A DNA stretch of 64,000 nucleotides from JANQKX01 sp039028695 (GCA_039028695.1 JBCCHN010000006.1:19345-83344); one strand, 5' to 3'. Shown: positions 1 through 8,605, counted from the first letter of the stretch. Numbers and translations are program-made. Notes: generated by a model not told the origin, from the letters alone.

Positions 1-335
1 GACCAACCGATTTGAATTCGGCGAAAGCGACTAATCAGGGGCTCGCTGCCCGATCTCAAGGAACTGGCAAAAATCCACAGCAGCAATGCGTTGATAAGGA
101 TGGGGGGTAAGAAAATAGCAGTCCGAGCCAATTCTATTCCCTGCGTAACCATGACGAGGCCAACAATCGAGAGTAATAGGAAGAAGAATCCCAAAACAGC
201 ACTTCCGCCTTGGTTTCGCCCGACGATCTGAAAGGATCCGAACGCGAGCAATGCCCACAAGAATACCGGAGTATTTCCATCCAGCACAGCAACGTGCAGT
301 GCCAAAATCAAAAACACCGAAGCAGCAACTTGCAT
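1..335 (-). CDS. COG4648-like membrane protein, 3' end cut by window edge
   Basis: Reading the minus strand from ATG at 335 gives an uninterrupted frame that runs off position 1. It contains three hydrophobic stretches and then a loop reading PILIN-ALLLWIFASSLRSG followed by a SEPLISR motif. That loop resembles the proline-asparagine and REPLIxR region I recall from the COG4648 membrane proteins of aryl-polyene clusters. The gene lies 40 nt downstream of the acyl carrier protein gene on the same strand, as expected in such a cluster. The frame is open upstream of the ATG to near the end of the ACP gene, so a start on an earlier TTG is possible. The family assignment is from memory of motifs and is moderately secure; the role in polyene assembly is inferred from context. 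Confidence 0.55.
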   Translation of the reverse strand, partial: MQVAASVFLILALHVAVLDGNTPVFLWALLAFGSFQIVGRNQGGSAVLGFFFLLLSIVGLVMVTQGIELARTAIFLPPILINALLLWIFASSLRSGSEPLISRFRRIQIGW

Positions 336-375
336 GAGCCGAAAGCCGCTAACCGCCTCTCGGACTGATGTGGAT

Positions 376-639
376 CTATTTTGATCGATGGGTCTCAACG
401 TGTTCCGTCAGCGATCGAAGGGAGGCAAAAATCTTTTGGTTTTGATCATCTTCCGCGCGAAGCTCAAATCCGTAGTTTCTCGTGAGTTCCAGCGCCAACT
501 CCAAAGCATCAATGGAATCTAGCCCCAAACCGTCGTAAAAAAGTGGCTCGTCAGGTGAGATATCAGTTGCTTGAACCTCCAAATTCAATGCACTAACCAT
601 CAAACTTGCGATTTCAAGCTGCAGAGGTGTCAAGCTCAC
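376..639 (-). CDS. Acyl carrier protein (phosphopantetheine-binding)
   Basis: This 87-residue protein has the acyl carrier fold signature with the attachment serine in GLGLDSIDALELALEL, around residue 41. Apo-ACP is modified on that serine with 4'-phosphopantetheine and then carries growing acyl chains in the cytoplasm. The GLGLDSID form and the helix after it resemble the dedicated ACPs of aryl-polyene and related pigment clusters rather than the housekeeping AcpP. Translation probably starts at GTG (637-639). It is followed on the same strand by the COG4648-like membrane gene and lies divergent to a halogenase-family flavoprotein, which supports a specialised polyketide or pigment role. The rest of the cluster would lie left of the window. 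Confidence 0.85.
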   Translation of the reverse strand: MSLTPLQLEIASLMVSALNLEVQATDISPDEPLFYDGLGLDSIDALELALELTRNYGFELRAEDDQNQKIFASLRSLTEHVETHRSK

Positions 640-904
640 GGACCAGAACCTTATTCATATCTCATCGGAAGTACTCTAGCCCAGATACTACGAACAAATG
701 GTAGATGCAACACTGATGGAAGGGCGATGTTGGGTTGATATTTCCCTGAGAGATAGCGTGCGTATTCTTGCGGTATTGTGAACTTGAGCCAAAACGACAA
801 TTATCCGGTAAATGTCCTTGTGCGGTGCCAAGTGACCGCTTTAAAACCAGTCAGTCGTGAATTTTGTGCACTTAGGGGATTTATTGCAAAGGGGCCCGGC
901 CATA

Positions 905-2221
905 ATGCCCGAAGCATCCACGATGCAGGAGCAAAGATGTGACGTCCTAGTGATCGGCGGTGGTCCGGCGGGATCGACCATTGCAACCGAAATGTCTCAA
1001 AAAGGCTGGCAGGTCGTGTTGCTGGAAAAGGATCATCACCCGCGGTTTCACATCGGCGAATCCCTTTTGCCTCTCAATCTTCCGCTTCTTGAACGTCTAG
1101 GCGTGCTCCCCCAAGTAGAAGAAATAGGTGTAAATAAGCCGGGAATAGAAATGTGTTCCGGCCAGGATGGGGCGCGTTCCCACATTTATTACTTTGAAAA
1201 TACTTTGGCAGGCCGGCACCCCCATGCCTTCCAGGTGCGCCGTTCCGAGTTTGATCACCTCCTTTTGGAGAACAGTAAAAGTAATGGCGTCCAAGTGTTT
1301 GAAGGCACTCGGGTGAAAGAGGTGGAGACCAGGGGCTGGGGGGACAACCTTGTTGTCGCTAAGGATGGCAAAGGCCATCAAATAAATTGGAAAGCATCGG
1401 TCATTGTGGACGCATCAGGCCGCAGTGCACTCTTGGCCACCCGCCTTGGCATGAAGGAGAGGAACAACCGGCATAATAGTTCCGCTCTCTTTGGCCACTT
1501 TAAAAATGCTACCCGGCGCCAGGGGCGTGACGAGGGTAATATCGGCATTTATTGGTTCGAGCAAGGATGGTTCTGGATGATCCCTTTGCGCGACGGAATT
1601 ATGTCTGTTGGCGCGGTTTGCTGGCCGGAATACCTGAAAAGCCGTCACGACGATCTCGAAACGTTTTTCATGGATACAATCGCCCTTTGTCCTGCGGTCC
1701 AGGAACGGCTTGCGGGAGCGGAACTGATGAGTGGTCCCCAGGCCACAGGGAATTATTCGTACAAGTCGAAAAAGATGTGGGGGCCAGGTTACGTTTTGGT
1801 CGGCGACGCCTATACTTTTATTGACCCGGTCTTCTCCAGCGGCGTTTATTTGGCGATGAGCGGTGCGAGCCAAACCAGTGCCGCTATCGATGCCTGCTTA
1901 CGCCGGGGCAAGGCCGCCGAGCCCGAACTAATCCTTGCTCAAAGGCGCCTGGATAAGGGCATTCGCAAACTCTCCTGGTTCATTTACCGTTTCACGACCC
2001 CTGCCATACACGACTTGTTCCTAAACCCAAAAAACTTCTTGCGAATGGAAGAAGCCATCTTGTCCTTGCTGGCCGGGGATATCTTTAGAAAATCCAAGTT
2101 GGGTGTATCGTTATTGTTGTTCAAGACCATCTATTGGGCGGCTATGGCAGTTAACTTGCCCAAATCTATTCGCTTTTTCAGCCAGAAGCGTAAAAATCTA
2201 AAAATAGAGTCGTCTCTTTAG
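905..2221 (+). CDS. FAD-dependent oxidoreductase of the tryptophan-halogenase family
   Basis: The N-terminus has an FAD-binding GGGPAGS motif after a short beta strand, with an LLEKDHHPRFHIGES segment typical of flavin halogenases and geranylgeranyl-reductase-like enzymes. A WFWMIP motif matches the WxWxIP signature of flavin-dependent halogenases, and the second FAD motif (VGDAYTFIDPVFSSG) contains the FxxPxxSxG pattern seen in many of them. Such enzymes halogenate aromatic or phenolic carrier-bound substrates, although some family members are only oxidoreductases. I chose ATG 905, preceded by an AAGGGG-like ribosome site; the frame is open from 857. It is divergent from the ACP gene, so it may decorate a polyene pigment, as in brominated xanthomonadins. 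Whether it halogenates cannot be told from sequence alone. Confidence 0.8.
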   Translation: MPEASTMQEQRCDVLVIGGGPAGSTIATEMSQKGWQVVLLEKDHHPRFHIGESLLPLNLPLLERLGVLPQVEEIGVNKPGIEMCSGQDGARSHIYYFENTLAGRHPHAFQVRRSEFDHLLLENSKSNGVQVFEGTRVKEVETRGWGDNLVVAKDGKGHQINWKASVIVDASGRSALLATRLGMKERNNRHNSSALFGHFKNATRRQGRDEGNIGIYWFEQGWFWMIPLRDGIMSVGAVCWPEYLKSRHDDLETFFMDTIALCPAVQERLAGAELMSGPQATGNYSYKSKKMWGPGYVLVGDAYTFIDPVFSSGVYLAMSGASQTSAAIDACLRRGKAAEPELILAQRRLDKGIRKLSWFIYRFTTPAIHDLFLNPKNFLRMEEAILSLLAGDIFRKSKLGVSLLLFKTIYWAAMAVNLPKSIRFFSQKRKNLKIESSL

Positions 2222-2414
2222 GTTCTAGCAAATCACCTGAGTCGTTTTTAATTTTGCTGGGCTGACAGACACAAAAACGGCGCAAAATGGTTTGTTCTAC
2301 TGTATCAAAAATCAAGATCGATAGAACAATCGTCGTTGCTAAATTTTGATTGCGATACGATCGCTGCACTCGGAAGTAAATCTTCCCCGTGTGTTTTACG
2401 CCTTGATTTAAGTG

Positions 2415-2447
2415 TGGGCGCGGCAGGAATTGAACCAGAAATCCTCC
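2415..2447 (-). repeat. tRNA-Val 3'-end fragment, candidate attachment-site copy
   Basis: The sequence starting TGGGCGCGGC and continuing through ATTGAACCAG matches the 3' end (acceptor, T stem and T loop) of the tRNA-Val gene at 33714-33788. The first 24 bases agree at 22 positions and the similarity fades further in. Both lie in the same orientation. Integrative elements that insert at a tRNA 3' end duplicate exactly this part, so this is a plausible distal boundary. One of the two mismatches would break a T-stem pair, so it is not part of a working tRNA. Confidence 0.65.
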
Positions 2448-2718
2448 CATTTTCATTAACCCGGATATGTCTCATAGACTTTGAAGCCGGACAGGCAGCT
2501 TAGCGTGGCCGATCCGATGCTCGCGCGATAAATATTGAATTTGTTTTTTTGTTTATCTTTAATTCATAACCCTTGGGGGCAATTGACCTGCAGAGTCCGG
2601 ATTTCACATTACTATCACACATTCCGACAAGAGCTTCTGTAAGGCAGATTTTGGCATCAGGTGGTTGCCGCTCAAAGTAACTCACTGCCAAGACATGCCT
2701 TTACCTGAGCGTTGCTGA

Positions 2719-2746
2719 TTGACGTACCTCGAAAAATTCGTATAGC
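2719..2746 (+). promoter_or_regulatory. Candidate promoter of the LacI-family regulator gene
   Basis: TTGACG (2719-2724) and TATAGC (2741-2746) are spaced by 16 bases and lie 20 bases before the start codon. The TTGACGTAC stretch recurs at the promoter of the adjacent transporter operon (3844), which would fit autoregulation. The leader would be very short, with an AGGAGG ribosome site at 2756. Confidence 0.35.
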
Positions 2747-2765
2747 CTCCTAGCCAGGAGGTAAG

Positions 2766-3797
2766 ATGGCGCGCCCAACGGTACATGATGTCGCAAGCGA
2801 AGCCGGCGTTAGCCTGGCAACTGTTGATCGCGTCCTAAACGGTCGATCCGGGGTGCGCGAAAAGACGGCAAATCGTGTTCACGCGGCCATCGATCGCCTG
2901 GGGTATGTCCGAGATACGTCGGCCGCAAACCTAGCGCGAAAACGCGAGTATAATTTCGTCGCTGTTCTGCCAAAGGACTCCAGCCAATTTACCGAGACCA
3001 TGCGCAAGGCTTTGATTGAAGCCGCATCGGCCCAGATTACCGAGCGCATGACGGTCAAGGTGATTTCGGTCATGCCCGACGATCCTCATGCCATCGCCCG
3101 TGCGCTGCATGGCTTGCGCCGGTCCAAACCGGACGGTGTGGCCATTATGGCCCAGGAGACACCCCAGGTACGGGATGCCATCGCCCGCTTGAAAATCGAT
3201 GGCATTGCTGTTGCGGCTTTGCTTTCTGATCTGCCCAGCTCGGAGCGGGATTTTTTCGTTGGCGTCAACAGTCAATCAGCTGGCCGAACAGCAGCCCTGC
3301 TAATGGGACGTTTTGTAACGAATACAAAGGGTAAGGTCCTTGTGGTAACGAGTTCGCTGATGGCTCGCGATAGCATTGACCGGCGTCTGGGATTCGATTC
3401 TGTGATACTCGATGAGTTTCCGTCGCTGTCCGTACTGCCCTCCGTTGAGTTCCGAAACGATCCGGAGCGGGCCCGCCGTATCATTGCAAGAGCTCTAGAG
3501 GGGCATGATGACCTGGTTGGCGTTTATTCCATGGGGCCAGGCAACCAGCACCTCATTGACGCGCTGCGTGACGACGGGCGCTTACCGGAATTGGTTTATA
3601 TTGCCCACGAATTGACACCATACACACGTGTGGCTTTGGTCAATCGAGAGATCGATGCCGTGATAGCCCAAAACGTCGGTCATCTGGCCCGCAGTGCACT
3701 CCGGGTCCTGCGGGCTAAGAGCGACGGTGTGGCGATCTTTGAGGCCCAGGAGCGCATCCGCATCGATATCATCACCCGCGAAAACCTCCCAGAATAG
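2766..3797 (+). CDS. LacI-family transcriptional regulator
   Basis: The 343-residue protein begins with a classic LacI DNA-binding domain: TVHDVASEAGVSLATVDRVLNG, then a hinge helix around residues 45-58. The remaining residues look like a periplasmic-binding-protein-type ligand domain (residues ~65-340). Such regulators normally repress a neighbouring sugar operon and release DNA on binding the sugar or a catabolite. An AGGAGG ribosome site sits 5 bases before ATG. It precedes a complete ABC sugar-importer operon on the same strand, so it very likely controls it. A near-palindrome at 3845-3860 inside that operon's promoter is a good operator candidate. The ligand is unknown; the dihydroxyacetone-kinase-type gene suggests a ketose or polyol. 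Confidence 0.92.
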   Translation: MARPTVHDVASEAGVSLATVDRVLNGRSGVREKTANRVHAAIDRLGYVRDTSAANLARKREYNFVAVLPKDSSQFTETMRKALIEAASAQITERMTVKVISVMPDDPHAIARALHGLRRSKPDGVAIMAQETPQVRDAIARLKIDGIAVAALLSDLPSSERDFFVGVNSQSAGRTAALLMGRFVTNTKGKVLVVTSSLMARDSIDRRLGFDSVILDEFPSLSVLPSVEFRNDPERARRIIARALEGHDDLVGVYSMGPGNQHLIDALRDDGRLPELVYIAHELTPYTRVALVNREIDAVIAQNVGHLARSALRVLRAKSDGVAIFEAQERIRIDIITRENLPE

Positions 3798-3802
3798 TGT
3801 CT

Positions 3803-3823
3803 CCGCAGCTTCCAAGGCTGCGG
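3803..3823 (+). terminator. Hairpin after the LacI-family gene
   Basis: CCGCAGC (3803-3809) and GCTGCGG (3817-3823) form a perfect 7-bp stem with a 7-base loop, starting 6 bases after the regulator stop codon. No T-run follows, so it is a weak terminator or an mRNA-stabilising hairpin. Confidence 0.4.
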
Positions 3824-3843
3824 AAGTATCAATGTTATCAGTT

Positions 3844-3872
3844 TTGACGTACGTACATCATTTTTTTATTTA
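3844..3872 (+). promoter_or_regulatory. Candidate promoter with embedded LacI-type operator
   Basis: TTGACG (3844-3849) and TATTTA (3867-3872) are separated by 17 bases, a good sigma-70-like pair about 110 bases before the binding-protein gene. The spacer contains TGACGTACGTACATCA (3845-3860), a palindrome symmetric at 14 of 16 positions and centred on CG, as usual for LacI-family operators. A repressor bound there would block the promoter. Confidence 0.5.
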
Positions 3873-3983
3873 CATAGGCAGCCTTTGTCATCTACGGTGC
3901 TGATCTGCGCCGAAATAACGACAATCAAAAAGTCAGACATTCGGGCCGCAGATCGCAGCTCGTCTGGATAGGAGGTACTCCCA

Positions 3984-5306
3984 ATGAGAATTTTGACAAC
4001 AGCGGCGGCGGCCACCCTCGCTGCCACAGCCATGTTAAGCGCGCCAGCAGCCCAGGCCGACGATTTAACTTTGTGTTGGGCAGCTTGGGACCCAGCCAAC
4101 GCGCTGATCGAGTTATCAAAGGATTTCGAAGCACAGTCGGGGCATAGCATGAGCTTTGAGTTTGTACCCTGGCCCAACTTCGCAGATCGGATGCTCAACG
4201 AACTCAATTCCGGCGGCAAGCTCTGTGATCTGATGATCGGTGACAGCCAATGGATCGGTCTTGGGGCAGAAGCCGGTCATTACATCCAGCTTAATGACTT
4301 CTTCGATGAAAACGGCATCACGATGGACGATTTTATTCCGGCAACCGTTGCCGGCTATTCGGAATGGCCTAAAGGCACGCCAAACTACTGGGCGCTGCCG
4401 GCATTTGGCGATGTTGTGGGTTGGACCTATCGCAAGGATTGGTTCGAGCGGCCTGAATTGCAAGCTGAGTTCAAGGAAAAATATGGCCGTGATCTGGACG
4501 CACCAGAGACATTGGCAGAGCTTAAGGATGTCGCGGAATTCTTCCAAGGTCGCGAGATTGACGGCACCACGGTTTATGGCGCGTCGATCTATACAGAACG
4601 TGGTTCTGAAGGCATCACTATGGGCGTGACGAACGCACTATACAACTACGGTTTCGAGTACGGTAACCCGGATAGTCCCTATGAGCTGGAAGGGTTTGTG
4701 AATTCGGACGGTGCGGTTGAAGGACTCGAGTTCTATAAAGAACTTTATGACTGCTGCACCCCGCCGGGTTCCTCGGACTGGTACATGTCTGAGAACATAG
4801 ATGCCTACAAATCCGGTCAGGTCGCTTTGCAAATGAATTTCGCTTTCATTTGGCCCGGCGTTCATGCGGACCCGAACGTTGGCGGCGAGAAGTCGGGTTA
4901 TTTCCCGAACCCGGCTGGGCCGGGGGGGCACTTTGCCCAGCTCGGCGGCCAAGGAATCTCGGTTGTCTCTTATTCCGACAGCCAGGACGCGGCTCTTGAG
5001 TATATCAAGTGGTTCGCTCAGCCCGAGATCCAGAAGCAGTGGTGGGAGTTGGGCGGCTATTCCGCGCTCCGCGCCGTGGTTGAGGACCCGAGCTTTGCAA
5101 CCAGTCAGCCTTATGCGCAAACCTTCCTAGACTCCATGGCAATCGTGAAGGATTTCTGGGCCGAGCCTTCCTACGCATCGCTTCTGTTGCCAATGCAAGA
5201 CCGGGTCCACAAGTATGTGGTCGCCGGGGAAGGAACAGCACAAGAGGCGCTCGATGGCTTGGTCGAAGACTGGACGGAAGTCTTCGAAGATGAGGGCAAA
5301 CTCTAG
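3984..5306 (+). CDS. ABC transporter substrate-binding protein, family 1 (sugar type)
   Basis: The protein (440 residues) starts with a cleavable signal peptide (positively charged start, alanine-rich core, cleavage near AAQA-DD) and therefore acts in the periplasm. The body resembles family-1 solute-binding proteins of carbohydrate importers (UgpB/MalE type), with an aromatic-rich ligand cleft (for example YWALPAFGD and QWWELGGYSAL). A strong AGGAGG ribosome site precedes ATG. It is followed by two permease genes, a small membrane protein gene and two ATPase genes. The nearby kinase and LacI regulator argue for a sugar, polyol or ketose ligand; the exact ligand cannot be read from the sequence. 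Confidence 0.9.
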   Translation: MRILTTAAAATLAATAMLSAPAAQADDLTLCWAAWDPANALIELSKDFEAQSGHSMSFEFVPWPNFADRMLNELNSGGKLCDLMIGDSQWIGLGAEAGHYIQLNDFFDENGITMDDFIPATVAGYSEWPKGTPNYWALPAFGDVVGWTYRKDWFERPELQAEFKEKYGRDLDAPETLAELKDVAEFFQGREIDGTTVYGASIYTERGSEGITMGVTNALYNYGFEYGNPDSPYELEGFVNSDGAVEGLEFYKELYDCCTPPGSSDWYMSENIDAYKSGQVALQMNFAFIWPGVHADPNVGGEKSGYFPNPAGPGGHFAQLGGQGISVVSYSDSQDAALEYIKWFAQPEIQKQWWELGGYSALRAVVEDPSFATSQPYAQTFLDSMAIVKDFWAEPSYASLLLPMQDRVHKYVVAGEGTAQEALDGLVEDWTEVFEDEGKL

Positions 5307-5354
5307 ACGACCCAGGGTCCAGTCAGTCTATACTGACCGCCTAATAGGTACTGA

Positions 5355-5383
5355 GCAGGGCCGAAGGCTCCTATCGGCCCTGC
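5355..5383 (+). terminator. Intra-operon hairpin after the binding-protein gene
   Basis: GCAGGGCCG (5355-5363) and CGGCCCTGC (5375-5383) form a perfect 9-bp stem with an 11-base loop in the gap before the first permease gene. Such hairpins commonly attenuate downstream transcription or protect the upstream mRNA, keeping binding protein in excess over membrane subunits. No long T-run follows. Confidence 0.5.
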
Positions 5384-5419
5384 GTGCCTTTCCGTTGAAT
5401 CGTACAAGGATGTGGGATC

Positions 5420-6367
5420 ATGGCAAACGGCGTCATGGATCGCGCTGCCCAGACCACGCCTCTGCCGATCGCGCGGCGCATTCGGGGCTACTCGGACAGG
5501 ACGATCGCCTGGATATTCGTGACACCAACGATCATCCTGTTGCTGGCGGTCAATATTTTTCCCCTCCTTTGGACCATCTACCTCAGTTTCACAAATTACC
5601 GGGCAAACCGGCCCAACGCCGAAGTCAAATGGTTCGGGCTCAAGAATTATGAGCGCATCCTGACCGACTCAGACATTTGGGTCACCATGCAGGCAACGGC
5701 CCATTTCCTATTCTGGACGTTGTTCTTGCAGGTCATCATCGGCTTTGCTTTGGCATGGCTGATCAATCGGAAATTCAAGGGTAACGATCTTTGGACGACG
5801 ATTATCGTCTTGCCCATGATGCTATCGCCTGCGGTCGTCGGTAACTTTTGGACGTTTCTCTATCAGCCGCAAATCGGTGGTTTCAATTACGTCATCGCCT
5901 TCCTGACGGGAGCGGATCCGACCAGTTTTTCGATGATTGGTGACGTTGCCCTTGCTCCCTGGTCGATTGTTCTCGTCGATACCTGGATGTGGACACCTTT
6001 TGTCATGCTCATTTGTCTTGCGGGTCTGCGGTCCATTCCAGATTACATTTATGAAGCCGCCGAATGTGACCGTGCGTCCAAGTGGCGACAATTTTGGACC
6101 ATCACCGTTCCCATGGTACTTCCGTTCTTGATGTTAGCCGTCCTCTTCCGCGGCATCGAGAATTTCAAAATGTTCGACCTTGTCGTGCAGTTGACAGGGG
6201 GCGGTCCCGGATCAACAACTGAACTTACCTCGATCAACCTGAAGCGCGAAGCTTTCGAAAAGTGGCGCACCGGATATTCGTCGGCCTATGCGATTATACT
6301 CTTTGTGACCGTGTTCGGGCTGGCGTCAATCTACGTGAAAGCCCTCAACAAGGTGAAAGACCGATGA
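5420..6367 (+). CDS. ABC sugar-transporter permease (MalF/UgpA type)
   Basis: The 315-residue protein has six predicted membrane segments, beginning with IAWIFVTPTIILLLAVNIF around residues 29-47. Near residue 215 it has the cytoplasmic coupling motif YEAAECDRASKWRQF, the EAA loop that contacts the ATPase. It is the first permease of a binding-protein-dependent importer in the inner membrane. Its last codons overlap the next permease gene by 4 bases (ATGA), indicating translational coupling. The upstream gap holds a 9-bp hairpin. Confidence 0.9.
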   Translation: MANGVMDRAAQTTPLPIARRIRGYSDRTIAWIFVTPTIILLLAVNIFPLLWTIYLSFTNYRANRPNAEVKWFGLKNYERILTDSDIWVTMQATAHFLFWTLFLQVIIGFALAWLINRKFKGNDLWTTIIVLPMMLSPAVVGNFWTFLYQPQIGGFNYVIAFLTGADPTSFSMIGDVALAPWSIVLVDTWMWTPFVMLICLAGLRSIPDYIYEAAECDRASKWRQFWTITVPMVLPFLMLAVLFRGIENFKMFDLVVQLTGGGPGSTTELTSINLKREAFEKWRTGYSSAYAIILFVTVFGLASIYVKALNKVKDR

Positions 6368-7302
6368 GTGGCTATTCCATAACCGAACCCTCAAGGGGCC
6401 AGAAATGGATTGCCGGAACGTTGGTGATTACCTATGCCTTGATTACCCTCTTACCGCTGCTGTGGATTCTGGCAACAGGATTCAAATCATCGTCGGACTC
6501 CATCGCGTACCCGCCAAAAGTTGCCTTCCAACCAAGCTTGGAAGGCTACGTCAACCTTTTTACCACCCAAACACTACGCAATCAGGAATACCTCAACGCA
6601 AATCCTCCCCAAACCTGGTATGAGGAAATCGTGCATGCCAAGGGCATGGCAATCGCTGGGCCTTCGCGTTTCGGCGAGCGCTTTCTCAACTCAACCATCA
6701 TCGGATTTGGCTCCACCTTCCTCTCGGTTTTTCTTGGCACGCTGGCCGCTTATGCCTTCTCGCGCTTCCGAGTGCCGCTCAAGGATGATTTGCTGTTCTT
6801 CATCTTGTCGACCCGCATGATGCCGCCCATCGCCGTGGCAATTCCCATTTTTCTCATGTTCCGCGCCGTCGGTCTGTCCGACACCCATGCCGGCATGATC
6901 TTGCTCTATACAGCAGTCAACCTCTCGTTATCGGTTTGGTTGCTGAAAGGCTTCATCGACGAGATCCCCCGCGAGTATGAAGAGGCGGCATTGATCGACG
7001 GCTACACCCGATTTCAGGCCTTCTATAAGGTTGTCCTGCCGCAAGCCGCAACCGGAATAGCATCGACGGCGATTTTCTGCCTGATCTTCGCCTGGAACGA
7101 ATATGCCTTTGCGGTTCTGCTGACATCGGGCACCGCCCAGACAGCGCCGCCCTTTATCCCGACAATTATTGGCGTCGCCGGCAAGGATTGGCCCGCTATG
7201 GCAGCGGGCGCAACGATCTTCCTTGTGCCAGTTATGGTCTTTACGATCTTGCTTCGCAAACACCTGCTGCGCGGCATCACCTTCGGAGCCGTTCGCAAAT
7301 GA
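6364..7302 (+). CDS. ABC sugar-transporter permease (MalG/UgpE type)
   Basis: The start is ATG at 6364 overlapping the stop of the first permease. The 312-residue protein has about six membrane helices and the coupling motif EYEEAALIDGYTRFQAF (around residues 213-229), typical of the MalG-type partner. A long periplasmic loop after the first helix (residues ~45-100) is unusually rich in N, P and Q. It forms the transmembrane channel together with the preceding permease. It overlaps the next small gene by 4 bases. Confidence 0.9.
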   Translation: MSGYSITEPSRGQKWIAGTLVITYALITLLPLLWILATGFKSSSDSIAYPPKVAFQPSLEGYVNLFTTQTLRNQEYLNANPPQTWYEEIVHAKGMAIAGPSRFGERFLNSTIIGFGSTFLSVFLGTLAAYAFSRFRVPLKDDLLFFILSTRMMPPIAVAIPIFLMFRAVGLSDTHAGMILLYTAVNLSLSVWLLKGFIDEIPREYEEAALIDGYTRFQAFYKVVLPQAATGIASTAIFCLIFAWNEYAFAVLLTSGTAQTAPPFIPTIIGVAGKDWPAMAAGATIFLVPVMVFTILLRKHLLRGITFGAVRK

Positions 7303-7487
7303 GTAAGTTCATAAACGGTTTGGTTCAACTAAGGCGCGGCCCCTGGGAGATGGTGGCGTCAATCGTAATCGCCATCGGCGTGTTCATGCTGATGCAGCCC
7401 TTCCATCTTTTCGCCTTTACCTATTCCTTCATCGTCACCTTGGTGGGCACTTTGTTGTTCATCGTCGTGAGCCACTTCCAAGAGTGA
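7299..7487 (+). CDS. Small integral membrane protein within the ABC operon
   Basis: This gene of 62 codons starts with ATG overlapping the permease stop codon and ends 20 bases before the first ATPase gene. Its product has two hydrophobic segments (around MVASIVIAIGVFMLM and SFIVTLVGTLLFIVV) separated by a short polar turn. Its position between permease and ATPase genes recalls the small DUF2160-type protein of twin-ATPase glycerol importers, but I do not see clear similarity in sequence. It may be an accessory subunit of the transporter; its function is unknown. Confidence 0.75.
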   Translation: MSKFINGLVQLRRGPWEMVASIVIAIGVFMLMQPFHLFAFTYSFIVTLVGTLLFIVVSHFQE

Positions 7488-7507
7488 TGGTGGGGAAGTG
7501 ACTGACT

Positions 7508-8605
7508 ATGGCTGAAATTGAAATTAAAAGTTTGCGCAAGGAGTTCGGCGATTTTGTCGCCGTACAGTCATCGTCCTTTAAGGTCGAGGATGGTGAGTTC
7601 TTCATGTTATTGGGACCGTCGGGCTGCGGTAAGACCACGACCCTAAGAATGATAGCGGGGCTCGAGCTCCCCACGTCTGGTGAGATATTTATTGGTGGTG
7701 ACGAAGTTGGGCAGATGCCAGCCAGCAAGCGGGACATTGCCTTCGTCTTTCAAATGTTTGCGTTGTACCCGCACATGAATGTGCGCAAAAACATCAGCTA
7801 TCCGTTGGTCAGCCAAGGAATGCCAAAGAGCCAGGTCCGCAAGAAAGTTGAAGAAGTCGCGGCCATACTGGGAATCGAGAGCTTGTTGAACTCTCCGATC
7901 AGCAGCCTTTCTGGCGGTGATCGTCAACGTGTTGCTCTCGGCCGCGCCATCGTCCGCAATCCAAAGTGTTTTTTGATGGATGAGCCTCTGGGGGCGCTCG
8001 ATGCGGAGTTCCGCGAACATATGGCGCAAGAACTGCGGAGCCTGCACGACCGGATGGGCGCGACAACCGTTTACGTCACCCATGATCAGCTGGAGGCAAT
8101 GCAAATGGGCGACAAAATCGTCGTCATGAACCACGGAGTTATCGAACAGTTCGGATCACCCCAGGACATCTACGATAAACCGGCAACAATGTTTGTCGCT
8201 GATTTCATCGGCTCTCCCCCCATGAATTTTTTGAAGGCCCATGGCAATCTCGCGGTTGGCGATGTCTTCGTGAAGCTGCACCAGCAAGAGCTCCCCGTTC
8301 CCACACTCCGGGAAGCCTTTGCCGGTGATTTGGTTTATGGCATCCGACCAGAGCATATCCGGCTTTCTGATACTTCGCCCTATCGGGCTGAGATCCTTGC
8401 GACTGAGTACCTGGGCACCACTCAGATCGTGACGCTGAAAACGGCTAATGGAGATGTTAAGGCCCGAATCTCATCGGATGTGTCGGCTCGTGTTGGTGAT
8501 CAAGTGGGCCTGGAATTTAATGGTAAAACAGTTACGCTATTCGACAGTCACTCCGAAAGAGCCATTCGCTCAGAACTCAACGAGATGGGCGCAGCTCATG
8601 GCTGA
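7508..8605 (+). CDS. ABC transporter ATPase (MalK/UgpC family), first of two
   Basis: All ATPase motifs are present: Walker A GPSGCGKTT (residues ~37-45), Q-loop VFQMFALYP, signature LSGGDRQRVALGRA, Walker B CFLMDEPLGALD and switch histidine in THDQLEAM. The C-terminal ~130 residues form an OB-like TOBE domain (GIRPEHIRL), as in MalK-type subunits. The next gene encodes a second ATPase, overlapping it by 8 bases, so the importer is probably driven by a heterodimer of two different ATPases, as in the GlpST glycerol transporter. Confidence 0.93.
   Translation: MAEIEIKSLRKEFGDFVAVQSSSFKVEDGEFFMLLGPSGCGKTTTLRMIAGLELPTSGEIFIGGDEVGQMPASKRDIAFVFQMFALYPHMNVRKNISYPLVSQGMPKSQVRKKVEEVAAILGIESLLNSPISSLSGGDRQRVALGRAIVRNPKCFLMDEPLGALDAEFREHMAQELRSLHDRMGATTVYVTHDQLEAMQMGDKIVVMNHGVIEQFGSPQDIYDKPATMFVADFIGSPPMNFLKAHGNLAVGDVFVKLHQQELPVPTLREAFAGDLVYGIRPEHIRLSDTSPYRAEILATEYLGTTQIVTLKTANGDVKARISSDVSARVGDQVGLEFNGKTVTLFDSHSERAIRSELNEMGAAHG

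Larger units (their letters stand above)
2222..2765. other. Intergenic region at the proposed left island boundary
   Basis: No convincing gene is visible in these 544 bases. They hold a tRNA 3'-end fragment at 2415-2447 and a possible promoter for the downstream LacI-type regulator at 2719-2746. A 63-codon open frame on the minus strand (2500-2691) has no recognisable features. Confidence 0.5.

Noticed and set aside
31..258. 75-codon minus-strand open frame
   Set aside because: It overlaps, in another frame, the COG4648-like membrane gene that continues through this stretch; its composition is not protein-like.
2500..2691. 63-codon minus-strand open frame in the left boundary region
   Set aside because: No recognised motif, no clear ribosome site, and it lies in a decayed region.
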